Below, in pieces: positions 37,401-52,400 of a stretch of 64,000 nt of DNA. The notes below the pieces were generated by a model, which worked only from the letters and a program-made list of their open reading frames with translations, was not told the DNA's origin and searched no databases. A program made the position numbers and the translations under genes. The stretch comes from Bostrychus sinensis (lineage: Eukaryota > Chordata > Actinopteri > Gobiiformes > Eleotridae): positions 22,342,711 to 22,406,710 of the forward strand of contig CM036240.1 of the NCBI GenBank assembly GCA_020698575.1, given 5' to 3'. The stretch's first letter is position 1. Each line of letters opens with the position of its first letter.

Positions 37401-40400
37401 ATCTGGAAAGCTTAGCAGCCTGTTTCTCCTTGTCGTCAGTGTCTAGACAACTTTGACCAGTCCCAAGAGAGGCAAAGAGTACACCAGAAAAAAGTGAGCA
37501 AGCTAGATGAAAAAAGAGGTCCCCAAAGGCTTTCAGACAAAGCAAATAACTAATGTAAAATGCAGTCCAAAAAACACAATTGTTAAAAGAAATAATATGC
37601 AATAGGAATTATAGAAAAAGAGTCTAAATCTTGCTTTTCATGGATAATAAAGTTTAGACAGTGACTTATTATTACAATGACAGGCAGATTATTTAGCTGC
37701 CAAAGTAGCACTAGCATATCGATTTACACATTAAAAGTATCATAGTAAATGTAAATACATTTTTAAGGAGATTGATGTTTAGCACAAAATAGTAATAATT
37801 TGTAGTAGTAGTAATAACAATAGCGTAATAAATAGATGCACTTTGAGAGCCCAGACCTCTGCCAAAGGACTGTCCCTATCTCGCAATGGTAGAGCCCAGA
37901 TCTGGAGTCAAATCAGAAATCTTCTAGTTAAGGGATAACTGTACTATTTATTGAACTTTAAAGCCATTATATCTGCACGAAAAACAAATCAGTCGTTCTT
38001 TTGGTGACCCCCAGAGCCTGGAGTTAGTATTTACGTTCTATCTGGTAGCAAAAAGTGTTCCGGATTTAAAAAAACTATCAAAAACTTTTTTTTTTTTTTT
38101 CACAGGCCCATTAGAGACTTATTAACTTGGTAACAGATTAAGACACAAACAAACCAATCAAACAACCCAAAAAAAATAATAAATAAATAAATAAAAAATC
38201 ACCAGCAAAACCATACCTACCTGGGTAGATAAATGTAGGTAATATGTAAGCAGAAACATACAGTAACACAAACCAAAAAATGACATTTCTTATATATTAG
38301 TTGCCTTTAGGAGGTGCTGTTTGTCATATCATGGCAGCCTCATAAAGCTGTAAAAAAGCATAAGCCACAGTTTTGCACCAGTTAGTCCAATGACTTATGA
38401 GACCTTTTTAGAGGTGCTCTGTCAAGCCTTTCCAAAGACAACAAATAGTCATCTAATCTGTGCAAAGCTCACACCCTCATCTCATCCGAACAGGAAATCC
38501 AGATGCTGCAGAAGCGATGAACTTTTCATTGTCCAAAGAAATTCTTGTTTAAGTTAGCAAAGTCTTTAAATGGAAATTACCCCTAATTACACTTAGCCTT
38601 CCACAAATGTGAGCTATTAGACGCAAATCTCTGTAACTGCAGTAATGAGAACAGGAAAGCCATTATAAAGACTAGAAAAAGTGAGAAGAAGAGAAATAAG
38701 GTGTGTACAGTATAGATCAACTATGCTGAATATTCCAGAGAATATTTATATTATTTTATTGTGAATTTAGTTTCTGTGTAAAAATGGATGTAAAATATAC
38801 CTCATCTTTGTCGACATCCTCATCCACTTCAAAGACATGGACAGCCAGTTTGTCAGGCCTGGACACTTTGCTGCAAAAGATATGATATATTCTTAATAAG
38901 AGGTATCTGAAGCGGCAAACAACATTAGATAACAATACATAATCATCATCATAATACACATCAGCGGTGGAAAATAACTAGGCAATTTCACTCAAGTACA
39001 TTTTCTAAAACATATAATAATGCTACTTTTCCTCAAGTACATAATAAAAACTTCTAAATAAAAAACCTCTAATTAACAAAATCCTGGTGGCAAAGTGGGT
39101 AGTAATAACAGTAGTAATTACAGTAAATTAGTAAAAGGAGTGCTAAAAAAGATTTAGTAGTTATAGTTACTGATCAATGGTAGTAGCAGTTGTATTAGAG
39201 GTAGTAGTAGTAGTACTAAATGTGGTGGTAATAGTAGCAGTTAGTACTTTCTACTTAAGTAAACTTTAGATTAGCACAAGTAACAATCTTAGTGAGCACT
39301 TTCTCCTCTAGCATTATTAAAAGAAAGTAACAGTACTTTTACTTGTTTACACATTTTAGAGTAATTCTCCCACCTCTGCATAATATGATGCAGAGAATAA
39401 TGAGGTTAAATATACACTGCTCAAAAAAATAAAGAGAACACTTAAACAACACAATGTAACTCCAAGTCAATCACACTTCTGTGAAATCAAACTGTCCACT
39501 TAGGAAGCAACACTGATTGACATCAGTTTCACTGCTGTTGTGCAAATGGAACAGACAACAGGCGGAAATTATAGGCAAATAGCAAGACACCCCCAATAAA
39601 GGAGTGGTTCTGCAGGAGGTGACCACAGACCACTTCTCAGTTCCTATGCTTTCTGGTGATGTTTTGGTCACTTTTGAATACTGGCGGTGCTTTCACTCTA
39701 GTGGTAGCATGAGACGGAGTCTACAACCCACAAGTGGCTCAGGTAGTGCAGCTCATCCAGGATGGCACATCAATGTGAGCTGTGGCAAGAAGGTTTGCTG
39801 TGTTTGTCTGCCTAGTGTCCAGAGCATGGAGGCGCTACTAGGAGACAGGCCAGTACATCAGGAGGAGGCTGTAGGAGGGCAACAACCCAGCAGCAGGACC
39901 GCTACCTCCTCCTTTGTGCAAGGAAGAACAGGAGGAGCACTGCCAGAGCCCTGCAAAATGACCTCCTGCAGGCCACAAATGTGCATGTGTCTGCTCAAAC
40001 GGTCAGAAACAGACTCTGAGGGTGGTATGAGGGCCTGACGTCCACAGGTGGGGGTTGTTCTTTCCAGCCCAACACCGTGCAGGACGTTTGGCATTTGTCA
40101 GAGAACACCAATATTGGCAAAGTCGCCACTGGCGCCCTGTGCTCTTCACAGATGAAAGCAGGTTCACACTGAGCACATGTGACAGACGTGACAGAGTCTG
40201 GAGAACGTTCTGCTGCCTGCAACATCCTCCAGCATGACTGGTTTGGCAGTGGGTCAGTAATGGTGTGGGGTGGCATTTCTTTGGGGGGCCGCACAGCCCT
40301 CCATTTGCTCGCCAGAGGTAGCCTGACTGCCATTAGGTACCAAGATGAGCTCCTCAGACCCTTGTGAGACCATATGCTGGTGCGGTTGGCCCTGGGTTCC

Positions 40401-43400
40401 TCCTAATGCAAGACAATGCTAGACCTTATGTGGCTGGAGTGTGTCAGCAGTTCCTACAAGACAAAGCCATTGATGCTATGGACTGGCCCGCCCATTCCCC
40501 AGACCTGAATCCAATTGAGCACATCTGGGACATCATGTTTCGCTCCATCCACCAAAGCCATGTTGCACCACAGACTGTCCAGGAGCTGGTGGATGCTTTA
40601 GTCCAGGTCTGGGAGGAGATTCCTCAGGAGACCATCCGCCACCTCATCAGGAGCATGCCCAGGCATTGTAGGGAGGTCATACAGGCACATGGAGGCCACA
40701 CACACTACTGAGCCTCATTTTGACTTGTTTTAAGGGCATTACATCAAAGTTGGATCAGCCTGAAGTGTGTTTTTCCACTTTAATTTTGAGTGTGACTCCA
40801 AATCCAGACCTCCATGGGTTAATAGATTTGATTTCCATCAATAATTTTTGTGTGATTTTGTTGTCAGCACATTCAACTATGTAAAGAACAAAGTATTTAA
40901 TAAGAATATTTCATTCATTCATTCAGATCTAGGATGTGTTAATTTAGTGAGTGACCTTAATTTTTTTGAGCAGTGTATTTTACTAAACTTCAGCATACAA
41001 CATTAGAAACCCATTACATAATATGAAAAAGCATACTGAGGTTAATACTAGTTTATTAAATTGCAGGATATGCCTAGCATTCATGTCTTGAAAAAGTGAG
41101 GAAAACCAGTACAATTGCCAGGCTGAAATTACGCTACTGTCTGAAAGATCATGAAAGAATTTATCATCACACCTTATTGTTTTTACTTCCTTGTATTCAC
41201 AGATGCGCCAAGGTCAGTGTCTCACAGTATATTCAAATTTGGCAGTAGAATTTATATATTTCAGGGAATTGGCTTGCGTTGATTGCCCAACTTCCCAACA
41301 ATGAAGTGTTTTCCAGGCAGACACCAGTTGGGAAATATCCCGAACACATTTTAAAGGAAACACGCACATAAATAAGAAGTACATGCAGGTCAGGTTTCCT
41401 TGTCATTATGTCCACACCAAACTGGGTGACAGCTTGTCTACTGTGTGTTACGTCTCAAGCATCCTGTATGGAGTAGCTGTCCACACTTGTCCATCATAAC
41501 AATGTCTTGGCACACTAATACTTTTGTGCAACAATGTTTTTAACCACAGACTTACACAGGCAGCTGCCGAAAGTCGCCGGAATAGTCCTCATACTTGTAG
41601 TTGACAACATGCCAGTCAGACTTGTAGGTCTTAATGCACTGAAAAGATAACAGAAAAACAATTTCAAGAGGCGTCCCATACATAGTGCTCAAGTTGGTAT
41701 AATTGTTGGGCACTGTGTAAAATATAAATCAAAACAATATATATTTTTCTTTGAATGATCCCGCTGTAACTTTCATTTTTCATTTGTGAACAGAATGCGG
41801 TTTTGTTATGATTTAGTTTTTTATTTTACATTTAAAGAGTGGCCCAGCTTATCTGGAATTAGATTTGTAAATTTTCTCATAGGAATAGTTTAAGAATGTA
41901 GTGACGCTTATATACCATCTGACATATTCATTAAAGACAAATGTTTTTTACTTCAACTTTACTTTCAAATTTCAACAGACAAGATGGGAGTAAATGTATC
42001 CCTGGGTTTCTTGGAAAGAAGACATCTGTTCATTGTTAGAGTCAGTGATAGGAGCAGCCCAGTGGTATCTATTCTACTGAACAGTACGTGCCCTTTACAA
42101 GAAGTGAAACCAAATGCAACTTGATCAGGAGAACGATCGGAAACACTGAGGCTCCTGCCGAGATGATCTCCACAGCTGGCTAAGTGATGTCACCACATGT
42201 CATTTTATAAGATCTGACAAGGCTTCCAGAAAAACTATCTTTGACCTTGAAAGTACACTGCTCAACAGAGCCAGTTGTTTTTCTACTTACTCTGTGATAA
42301 AAAAAAACAAACACTACTTTTGCTAAAGTGTCTAACTGACCTATACTTAAAATGCAAAAACATTCAAGATTCTTTGTTAAAAATGGAAATATAAAACGTG
42401 CTAGCTTTGCATCAAAGGTTTTCAGTTACAAGCACATTTTTGTAGTGTAGGTAGCAACTTAGTGGAAAAATTACAGTATCCTAAATATGATTGTGGCTGA
42501 GTGTTCTTTTGCTCCAGGTCTCATTTATGTAAATTTATCATTATTCTTTATGATGATACACAGTAAGAGTGCTCCGATCAATCGGCAATTAAGAACAGCT
42601 GATTTTTACATCAGTGGAGCATTCAAACAAAGCCACACAGACACTGAGCACACACTGAAGGCCAATAATGCAACAAAACCTCTTTTAAAACAAAAATAAG
42701 TAGAATTTTGTTGTACTTTTACATTTACAAAGACTACAGTATTTTTCAAGTGGAAATAATAATAGCCTGCATACAGTACATTACTACATTGAAGACCATG
42801 TGATCGGTATTGGCCATGATCCGTATCGGCCGATCACAGCAAAGGCGGATTGGTGATCGGCCTCAAAAATCCTGATCGGAGCACCCTTAATACACAGTTG
42901 TGTATTTGCTTGTTTTAGCACAATGAACCTGTGGTGAATGCAGTGTTGAGTACAGATTTATTTATTTTACAACATAAATGTCTTCACTTTGACACATCAT
43001 ACCTCTTGGACAAACAGACTGTGAGCTTCTCTCTCTGCGTTCTCAGGTACAGTTGAAAAAACAGTTCTTCCTTGCCGTCTTAACGTGGAGATCTGTGGAC
43101 AAAACAAGTATCAACTGTTCAGTCAAACAAGTCAAACTGAAACCAACTAAAGAAATGACAATAGTAATTGTAAAAATGAAACAAGTAGTGGTGGACTTTT
43201 ATCAGTATAGGGCCACAGCTGGACATCATTGCTCATCCAAATGTTTTTTTTTTTTGTGCTTGAGAAAGTGTTGGTGTGGCTGAGTTTGTGGGGGCAGGAT
43301 GATTAATTTTCCATGTTATTCAGCGGTAGGAGCCACTGACACACCCCAGCTTTGGCACTGTGCCACTGCTCTCTATTGTCTGACTAATCAGCATCTTTGT

Positions 43401-46400
43401 ATCCTAAATGCATCTGAGGACCAACAGGTTCTTTTTGTGCTGTAGCCAACAGAAACATCAATGGAGTTGTAAACAAAACCCCACATGATGTCATACTAGA
43501 CAAAAATTCACAAGACTGAACCTAATTATTATTTTGAGAATTAGATGCCAGATGTATTCAAATCCACCCAAATTATTTAGTGCTTCTTATTTTCAGTCAA
43601 GTATAGGTTTTAATGCCAGATGCCCTTCATGATACAAAGCTCTCCATTTATCTGGGCTTGGGACTGGCACAAAGGTGACATTGTGGCTGGAGTCTTGTTC
43701 TTAAAGAACTGAACCTCAATTTCTCATTTTGAGAATTAGACTGAAAATATAGTTCTATAACCACAGAAACACTCTCTTCCATGCTTCACTCCCTAAAAGT
43801 CTAACTAGCAAACGTATAAGCAAGACACGTTATTTTTTATTTAATGTGAAATATTTACTATAACAACAGGTCAAAAATTCACAAGATGACAATGGCAATT
43901 TTATCATAACTTATTAAAGACATGCATATGTAATATTTTTACTGAGCAGCAATATGAACAACAAATCCTAAGAGGATTAGATCAAACTGTAAGGTGTGTC
44001 CAAACACTCTTAATCTCAAAGAGCAAAAATAATGAATAAAAAGTGACCGCAGTTCAGCTGACTATTAAAAGCAAACGGGTGAATTGTGGGGGCGAGTCAA
44101 ATGTTCATCAGCTATATCACTGTAGGGGATTTAGACAATCCAGTGTTTATATGATTCCTGATTAGTCCTGAAACAGTAGTGATTGTACAAAAAATAACCT
44201 CTGTGCTAAATTTGAATTTACCACAGAGTACAAACATGGGTATCTTATTGGAGGACAAACAGATAATATAATGCTCAAACACTGTAATTCTGAAGGCTTG
44301 TGCGATTTCCAGTATTTCGTTTGTGAACCTGGAGTCTCCCTTTCCTCTGTGCTGGCCAGGTTTCCTCTGAGGAAGATGCTAATCTGCTGCACAATCCAGA
44401 AATAAACAGCATTAGAGGTAAGAGGGGACAGGAAACAGTCAAAAGGAAGCTTTTAATTGGAGCACAGGTCATCACAAAGGAACAGAAAACCCAGATATGA
44501 ATAAAGTGGTTAGCAGTCCTTCTCAGCAAGAAGGTCATGGGTTTGATCTTCACTGGGCCAACAATTCTCTCACTGGAGTCTGCAGATCCACCCAATGTTA
44601 CTGTGGGTAGTCTCCAGGAACTCCAGCTTACCCCCACTCTCCTAAGACATTCATGTGTGGAGAATTTGTGAGTCTAAATTAACCTTAGTGAATTAGTGTA
44701 AGAGTTCATGGTTGTCTGTCTGTGTATGTGTCTGTGTCAGTCCTACAATTGTATATTACCTAACCCATTGCCCTGGGAGTGCCCAGAGAGTGCCCCGCAT
44801 AAAGCCCATAGTTGCTTGCTAGTGGCTATGCTCCAGCAACCCATAACATAATGGAAATAAGTGGAAAAAGATTAATGAATATTAGGTTGATGCAGGTCTT
44901 GCCATTGCCTGTCATACACTGCACATTTTTAATTACATTAATTTTAGGGTAATGCCTGACTTTGTGATGGTCTGATAAGAAATAAATATAGTTTCTGTTT
45001 GAGCCAGGAGCACAGTACTTTAGCTTCAGCTTGCCCTCCACAATTAACTTTGACTGTGCGTGCTGAGGTCACTGAGTGGCTATACATTTCCACTAAAAGC
45101 CCCTGACACATATAGTAATTGTCCTTGACACAGGCAGTTAGTATAGGAGAGCACAGAGGCTAAAACAGATGTTAGCTTCAGTCATTGAGGCTCTGTGTGT
45201 TATTCTCGGTCACAGTCACCTGTCGGACCCTGACAACCAGCTCTGTGTGATACTGTATGTGTGTGGAGCTGGTATGTACAGAGTAAAAGGGAGTCACACA
45301 CAAAGACACAAAGTCAAGGCTGCTGCCACTGAGGACCAGCTGCCACCACAGTGTAACACACTTAAAACACATTTGCTTTTCCTCTTCTATTGTGCTCTAA
45401 AGACCTTGTTATACATATACGCTAACTAATCATTTTGGGCTATTTGTATATACTATATAAAGGGTCAGCAAAGGAGTTTTGGTGTTGCAAAAATGCTTAT
45501 TTAAAAATTATGTCCCTAAACCTGAGTTATGTATACAATCAATGCATGTAGAGACATATGGGAATTAAGTGCTAAGCTACTTCTGAATATGGCCCATTTA
45601 ATTAGTTTTCAAACCCATTGGTTGCAGGGCTGACACAAAGACATACGTTTGCAAACAATCATTCACTCTCACATGCATTCCCTACAAGCACCGATACATT
45701 GTCTTAGCTTTAGCTTTTTGCCACTAGTGTGGCATACTAAGACATTCAAGACATTTACATATGACTGCACACACAACACATAAGAAACACTAAAAAAGAA
45801 AAAAATGGATATTCAGTCTGTAAAACTGCAGGATGATTGAGGGACAATGCAACAGGATCAGATTTAAGGTCAGAGTGTGCTGCTGCTGCGGATATCTTTC
45901 GGAGAAACCTGACTTCCTGCAGCATCATGCCAGATTTCCATTTTACAGTTTTCATCCCTGAATGGACAGCGAGCTGGAGGTTTACTCTGTACAATATGAC
46001 TGCAGATAACGCATGCTCAGTCATATAAGCCTAATAAACTGATGACCCCTGACCTATCTCTGGTTTACACATGAAAGCATAATAAAATCCCACCCTGTAC
46101 TCACAGCACTGGAAATGCCTGGGCAAAAGGAAAGGGCTGCAAAATACTAATAATAAATACAACAAAGCAAACGTGCAAATGAGAGGGACAATGACGATAT
46201 CAACCCCAAACGATACAATACAATACAAAACAATAGGGTAAAATAGAAGTCTAACTGGCAATGGCTGTTTCCAGAGTGTTTGTTGTTGAAATGCAGTGGT
46301 AAAAATAAAGTTATTTAACAGAAAGGAGTTAGACTTACTTCAAAGTCCTCCAGAGGGAACTGCAGCATGTCTCGGAGGACATCACTGAGAATCTGGGTCT

Positions 46401-49400
46401 TCCTCTGCACCAGCACATTCTCATAGTCCAGGGGCTCAATCACCTTCGGCTTTATCTGCGGAAAGGACAAAGAGTTTTTGGTAAGCACAACAGAACCTGA
46501 TCTAATAATACTAAGAATAATACTAAGTAAAGTAATAAGTGATGAATGCATGAGTGAAACTAACAAACTATAAATGCAATTAGATAGCCATACAACCAAT
46601 CATAAAACACAGGGGCACTACCAAAGTGCGCACAGGCAATTGCCTCTGGACTAATGCAAAATATATATACAACCAATCAGAGAACAGAAGAATTTCTAAT
46701 AGCCCATCCTGTTTTTGATAAACAGACAGGACTGGTCAGGTTTTCCAATAGATGATGCATGCATTTTACTACTCAAACTCACCATAAAACTGCAATCTTA
46801 CACAAAATCACATATCTTTTAATTACTTTTTATCTGTGCAGCTCAAACAGTTAGAACCACTGATGGAAATGTAGTGTGAGCGTGCACTGCCACACTGTTG
46901 GGCAGCTCACTTCTAAAAACAGATGTGCGCATATTTCAAAGTGATTAGGATTTACGGTACATAGTGACATACTGTCTAAACTACTGACCCACTAAAGTCC
47001 TGACCATTGCTGTAGTTGCTGGCCTATACAGTGTGCAGAAATAGTCACCATTAGATGGAAGGCAAGCTTTCATCACATCCAGCTGATGGAAAGGCTATAA
47101 ATCTAACTACTAAATCTAGCGAAGTGCAAAATGCAAAGTGACACATCTGGAACCGATATTACCAGCATGATGTCAGCGGTAGAGTCAAGATACTAAATAT
47201 ATGTCACTAGCAACATTGTTAATAACAGTCAGACTCAGGGAGTAGAATCTTGTATCAGTTTCAAGGACAACGAAGAGCTAATGGTGCCACTGTGTCTGCT
47301 GCTGAAGCTGGCTCTTACATTATCAGTCATCTCTGAAGTGAGCAACAGTTTGTTCACAGCTTTATCTGAACATGACATACCCTATGTTACAATTAAAGCT
47401 AGTCATTCACAGCTATTTAATATACAGGTAGGGAAGTTAAGATATTATGGCACACAAAACAGAGAAGTGACGAATGAGATAAGATGTGCGCCTGTGTGTC
47501 TGAATTTATCTGCTCAATATCTCCACATCTCAAAATGAAAGAAGTCACAGTGAACAAAGAAAATCTAGTGGTGTCTGCACAGGAAGTAAAGAAGACATCC
47601 TAATGAAATGATACCCAGAAGCAGAAATGGATTTCATGATACAAAACTTTTTTTTATCTTGATGCCCATTTTCAGCGAGTGTGTTTAGTATTCTCTGCAG
47701 GTATTCCAGCTTACTTACACTTCCCAAAGGCATGTATGGTTAACTAGCAATTGTCCACTGTGTACCCACCTCTGGCCCAAAGTAGCAGGGATAAGCTCCA
47801 GCAATGATACCTACCTGATACCTACTTACTTAACTATAATGACCCTGTGTTTTACAAAAAAAACAATAGCTATTGATAAGTAGTTAAAATGAATAAAAAA
47901 AGAAGTTGTATTGTTTTTTATTTATCATACTAAATGACTTGAGTAAAAACATCCTAAAATGTATTTTCCTAGTACCTCAACATAACAGTACACATAGTTA
48001 AAAACCCAAACAAATATTAATCCTGCAGCCTGTCAAATATTTGGAAACTTAAGTCAACAAATGGACAATCTCTGAACTGAGCATCAAACACATAAATCTC
48101 TTCTACTCTTTCTGTCCAGTGAAGCAGCAGCTGTTAAGTTGCACTCCTCCCATCACTGCGCCCTCTCAACACTGAACAATAGTGCTGTGTTGTGCCTATA
48201 CCAATTGATAACATGATATAACCCTTTAATCCACACTTTGCTGGAAATACAGTATTGTGCAAAAGTTTTAGTGAGGTGTAAAGAATGCTGTTAACTAAGA
48301 GCACTTTTATAAATATTTTGATTTTTGTTATGACATTTTCAAAAAAAGTCAGTAATGGGCCCAGGATTAAATGAATTATTTTGGTTTGGATCCAGATTAC
48401 TGTTTAGATCCAGGAGTGTTTTTAGAAATTCTGTACCATTTTTTTGTAAATAAAGACCAAAGATAGTACTAACTTCACTCACACACTCTCACTCTGATCC
48501 GTTTCTATAGTTTGTTTACCATTGTGAGATATAAATGTTTTGTGGCTCTAAGGAAAAGAGCATTTATCCCTGAACTAGAAGGTCTTTGAATATGAGTCCA
48601 GATGTGGGCACTATACTGTATCTTATAACCATTGCGAGCATAGGTCTACATGTACTCTCCAAGTGCTACTAGTGTTTATTTGTGTATTTTTGTACATTGA
48701 TACACTTTTCTTCATTCAGAGTCTTTCTTAAACAGCTATCTTTTGCACAGTACTATACTCTAGACTCTTTAGAAACACAAGGGCAAATCAGAAGTGGAGC
48801 CAACCTATTCAAACTTGACTTTTGAGCCCAAGATTTTACAAGTCTGCAATGTGAAAATTATATGAACTACTGCAAACTACAAGGTGATTCTCTCTAGGTA
48901 TTGAGCACAAAGTCCAACCATTCTTACTGCTAACATTGCACTTTGCAGGTTTAATGAAAGAGATGGCAAAAGCGCACGACACCTGCTTTTGGCATTTATA
49001 ACTGTTATAAACATTTACAGCCAGCGTACTGTAAGATGCCTTTCAAAAGTACAATTCAAGTACATATTTTAAAATCTTTAAATATTTGAAGTACTTACTG
49101 CTACCTGCGGTACTGCATCTACCTCAGCTTCAGGTATGAGAGAGTTCTTAATCTGTTGCGGACTCTCTATGACCAGCTCCTTCTTGGTTTTACTCGCTCT
49201 TCCTTGCATTGTCAATACTTGTAGCTAGATATTCTCAGAGTATATCCAAAATAGGAAGAAAAAGTAAGCATGTCCGAAGCCAAAAAAACGAAGTAATCCT
49301 TAGAGTTTTAGAAGGTTTTCTCCTCACAGACTTGACAACCTCCACTAGTACAAAACCCTATCTGAAGGGAGTAGATGCACACCCAGAATGAGAGATTTTG

Positions 49401-52400
49401 GCCCCGCCCACTCTCAGCTGTGCAGCCCGGGGGAGTCAGTTCTTACAGACAGGAGTCATATAACAGCACACTGGTCCACCTGCGCTGTGACACAGGGTTG
49501 ACACAGACAAACAAAAGATACACATTCCTCCAAGAAGTACAGTCTGGTCAGGGACTAGGGCGGCTACAGTGGGACAGCTGAAATAATGGCACAATGATAA
49601 ATGGTCAGAAGTAAAGAGAAGTACTCAAAGTTGGTTCTCAAGTAAAACTGTTACTTCAGAAGTAGTCAACAACATATTTAGTTGAATAGTAAAAAAAAAA
49701 AAAAAAAAGTAAAGTAAAAAAGTATTTAATGTACATTTTTGTAAGTGTAAAGTACTGCTACTAAGACTACAGATCTATGATAGCCACTCCTACTATTGCT
49801 AATACTATTTCATATTACTATTAAAATTATGAGGGGCAGAGGAAAAAGAAGTATTCACAATCAGTACTCAGGTAAAATCACTGTCATCTTATAACACAAG
49901 TAAAAGTACTCAGCACAACAGGTAAAAACTACTACTACTACTGTAACTACAACTGCTGTATGTCACACAGAGCTCAGATTATTACAGTCAAATCTCAGAA
50001 GGCTTCATTTGCCCAATACAGTTATCAAACTTCAACCAACAACTTCAACATCATCCACCTCCATAATTTGTCCCATCGCGCCTTGAGACTGTAGCAGTAC
50101 ATTTTTGAGTTCTTAGTAATTGAAATTGGCCCATGTCTCTGCCTTGTTGATGCAACTGCTTGAGGGGCATTCCAGCTTGTCCCAGCCCCAGACGTCCCAC
50201 CTAAGGAGCAGGCCTGACCTGCAGATTCCTCGGTGGGCCGCGGCAGCGGAGGATGTTATCTTTTCACGCCTGGGTCTTATCCCAGGCCAAAGAGAAGGGA
50301 GCTGCAGGTCAATTTCCCAGCTGCTGCCCTCACTGTCACATGACCACCAGGCCCCACACAGGGAAGCGTCACATGAGACCAACCAACACCAAAAACATGC
50401 CTGCGAAATCAAAATGTGTTTGTGTGTGACTAATACAAGCTACATACGGCTTAATTCGTTTTTAACTTGTAATCATCTTTATAGATTTTATTTGGTCTGC
50501 CTGCTATCTGACAAGAATCAGCATGTTATATGACTATTGTTAAAACTATGTTGATTCAGACTGCGTGTATTTGAACACCTTACTGTGCTGTGTACTGTGG
50601 TGACTCATATGACATTTGAGAATAATTTATACCATGGCTTGCACTATGACTCATAATTGTGTACAAATGACCGCACTTTTACAAATCTTGGATTTAGGTT
50701 TTCTTACAAAATTGTATTGTTAATATCTTTAAAAAAAAAAAAAAACATTCCTTTTTATTATTATTTTCAGATAAAGACAGAAAGATTCACCCAGTACATC
50801 TCAGCATAGGCACAATTTCTAGACAAATAATATAATTAAGAGTAATTTCTTAAAATAAAGTACAGACCATCTTCAAGTATGGATGAAACAATAAAATAAT
50901 GTCAATATTGTGATATTGCAAAATCAAAAGTCTCACAATATCATCATGGACTTTTGCAATATCAAATGGTAAGCCCCCAGTGCCAATATTCATTGTTCTG
51001 TTGCAATGACACAGTAAAAAAGCAGAGGGAACTACACAGACTACGATCCTTTGCTCCATTTCAAAGCAGCCAACATGACAAAATTATTGTTATTAAGCAC
51101 TTATTTAGTCTTAATCATTTGAATTATCACAATAATTAATACACTAAAGGCTCATTGGGGCATTTTTAGAAAATACGTTTTGTTATTGTGAGCCTAACCA
51201 CAATATCGCAATAAATATCATACTGAGATTAATACTGTGATCATACTGTGAAATTTGGATATTGTGACATCCCTATCTTTCACTTGAGTTCATGGTTTTG
51301 AAACGATGTTCACCTCCACTCTCTGCTTGTTCCAAATTCGCGTGCACACAGGTGATAATTGAGCCCCCCCAATAATTAATTGTGATGTAAGCCCTTACAA
51401 TTTTCTAAAAAGTAACTTCTTTTAATATAATTACAAAAACACTTCACTATGAGTGGGATTTGGAGTTACGTAATAATGGTTTGATGTAATCGCTGGGCCT
51501 TTCGCAGCTTGAGCATAGCAAAACAGGGTGTAACCAGGAATGTAACAAAAACACAGCCCACCCCACTGTATCCCAACTCCACTATACACACACAGACACA
51601 CACATTTCTGAGCAACTTGTTCTCTCATTAAGAACAAATAATGTCTTTTCCACATCCTCAATTCTTATAACTGTATTTAAAAAGTACAATACAAAGGCAC
51701 AACATAACAGGATGCAAAGGTCATTGGGGCAATATTAAATTTGATGTCATAGGGCCTAACAGTACTATATTGTGATGTCTAAAAAAATGTAAGACAGCCA
51801 TATTGATTGGTGTAAGCTTAAAATGAGACTATAGTGTGTTCAATATAAATTATGGTTGCATTGAACAAGTGGAAAATCTGTGATGGACAGATTAGGAGCC
51901 AGAATGCTGCAGATAATGTTCCATGCATCGGTCTGCAAACACAGTGACGTCTGAAACTTCTGCTAGACAACGAGACGGCTGCAAGTAGGAAGGAAAGTAG
52001 GAAGTAACCACCAAAAGAAACAGCTAGGCTATATGAAGGGTTGCAGTCGTTTTTACTGTAAATCCATTAGACCAGTCAGAAGAAGGTAGATTGAATCTCT
52101 GTATTGAGTGGAATACTCCGAGGAATTTGGCTTGTAATGTGGCTATTATGGCAGTTTGCAGGTTGCCGAAAAAGTCTTTTAAAATGCATTATCCAACCTT
52201 TTATGAAGTGATTGAGGTTAATGTTTAATTTATACTGCTTCAAAAGGGGCTGTCTAATAAAACATGAACATTTTGTTCATGTAAGATTTAGAATACTGAT
52301 TACAAAATCTTTTTCAAAGCAACACAACTCCACAGAAAAATATTTTTGAGTATTTTTTATTCTCACTCACATTTTCTTTTAGGGACATAACAACTAGCCC

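Noticed and set aside
39604..40038. 144-codon frame as an independent gene
   Set aside because: It is one broken piece of the Tc1-like transposase between clear inverted ends, not a host gene.
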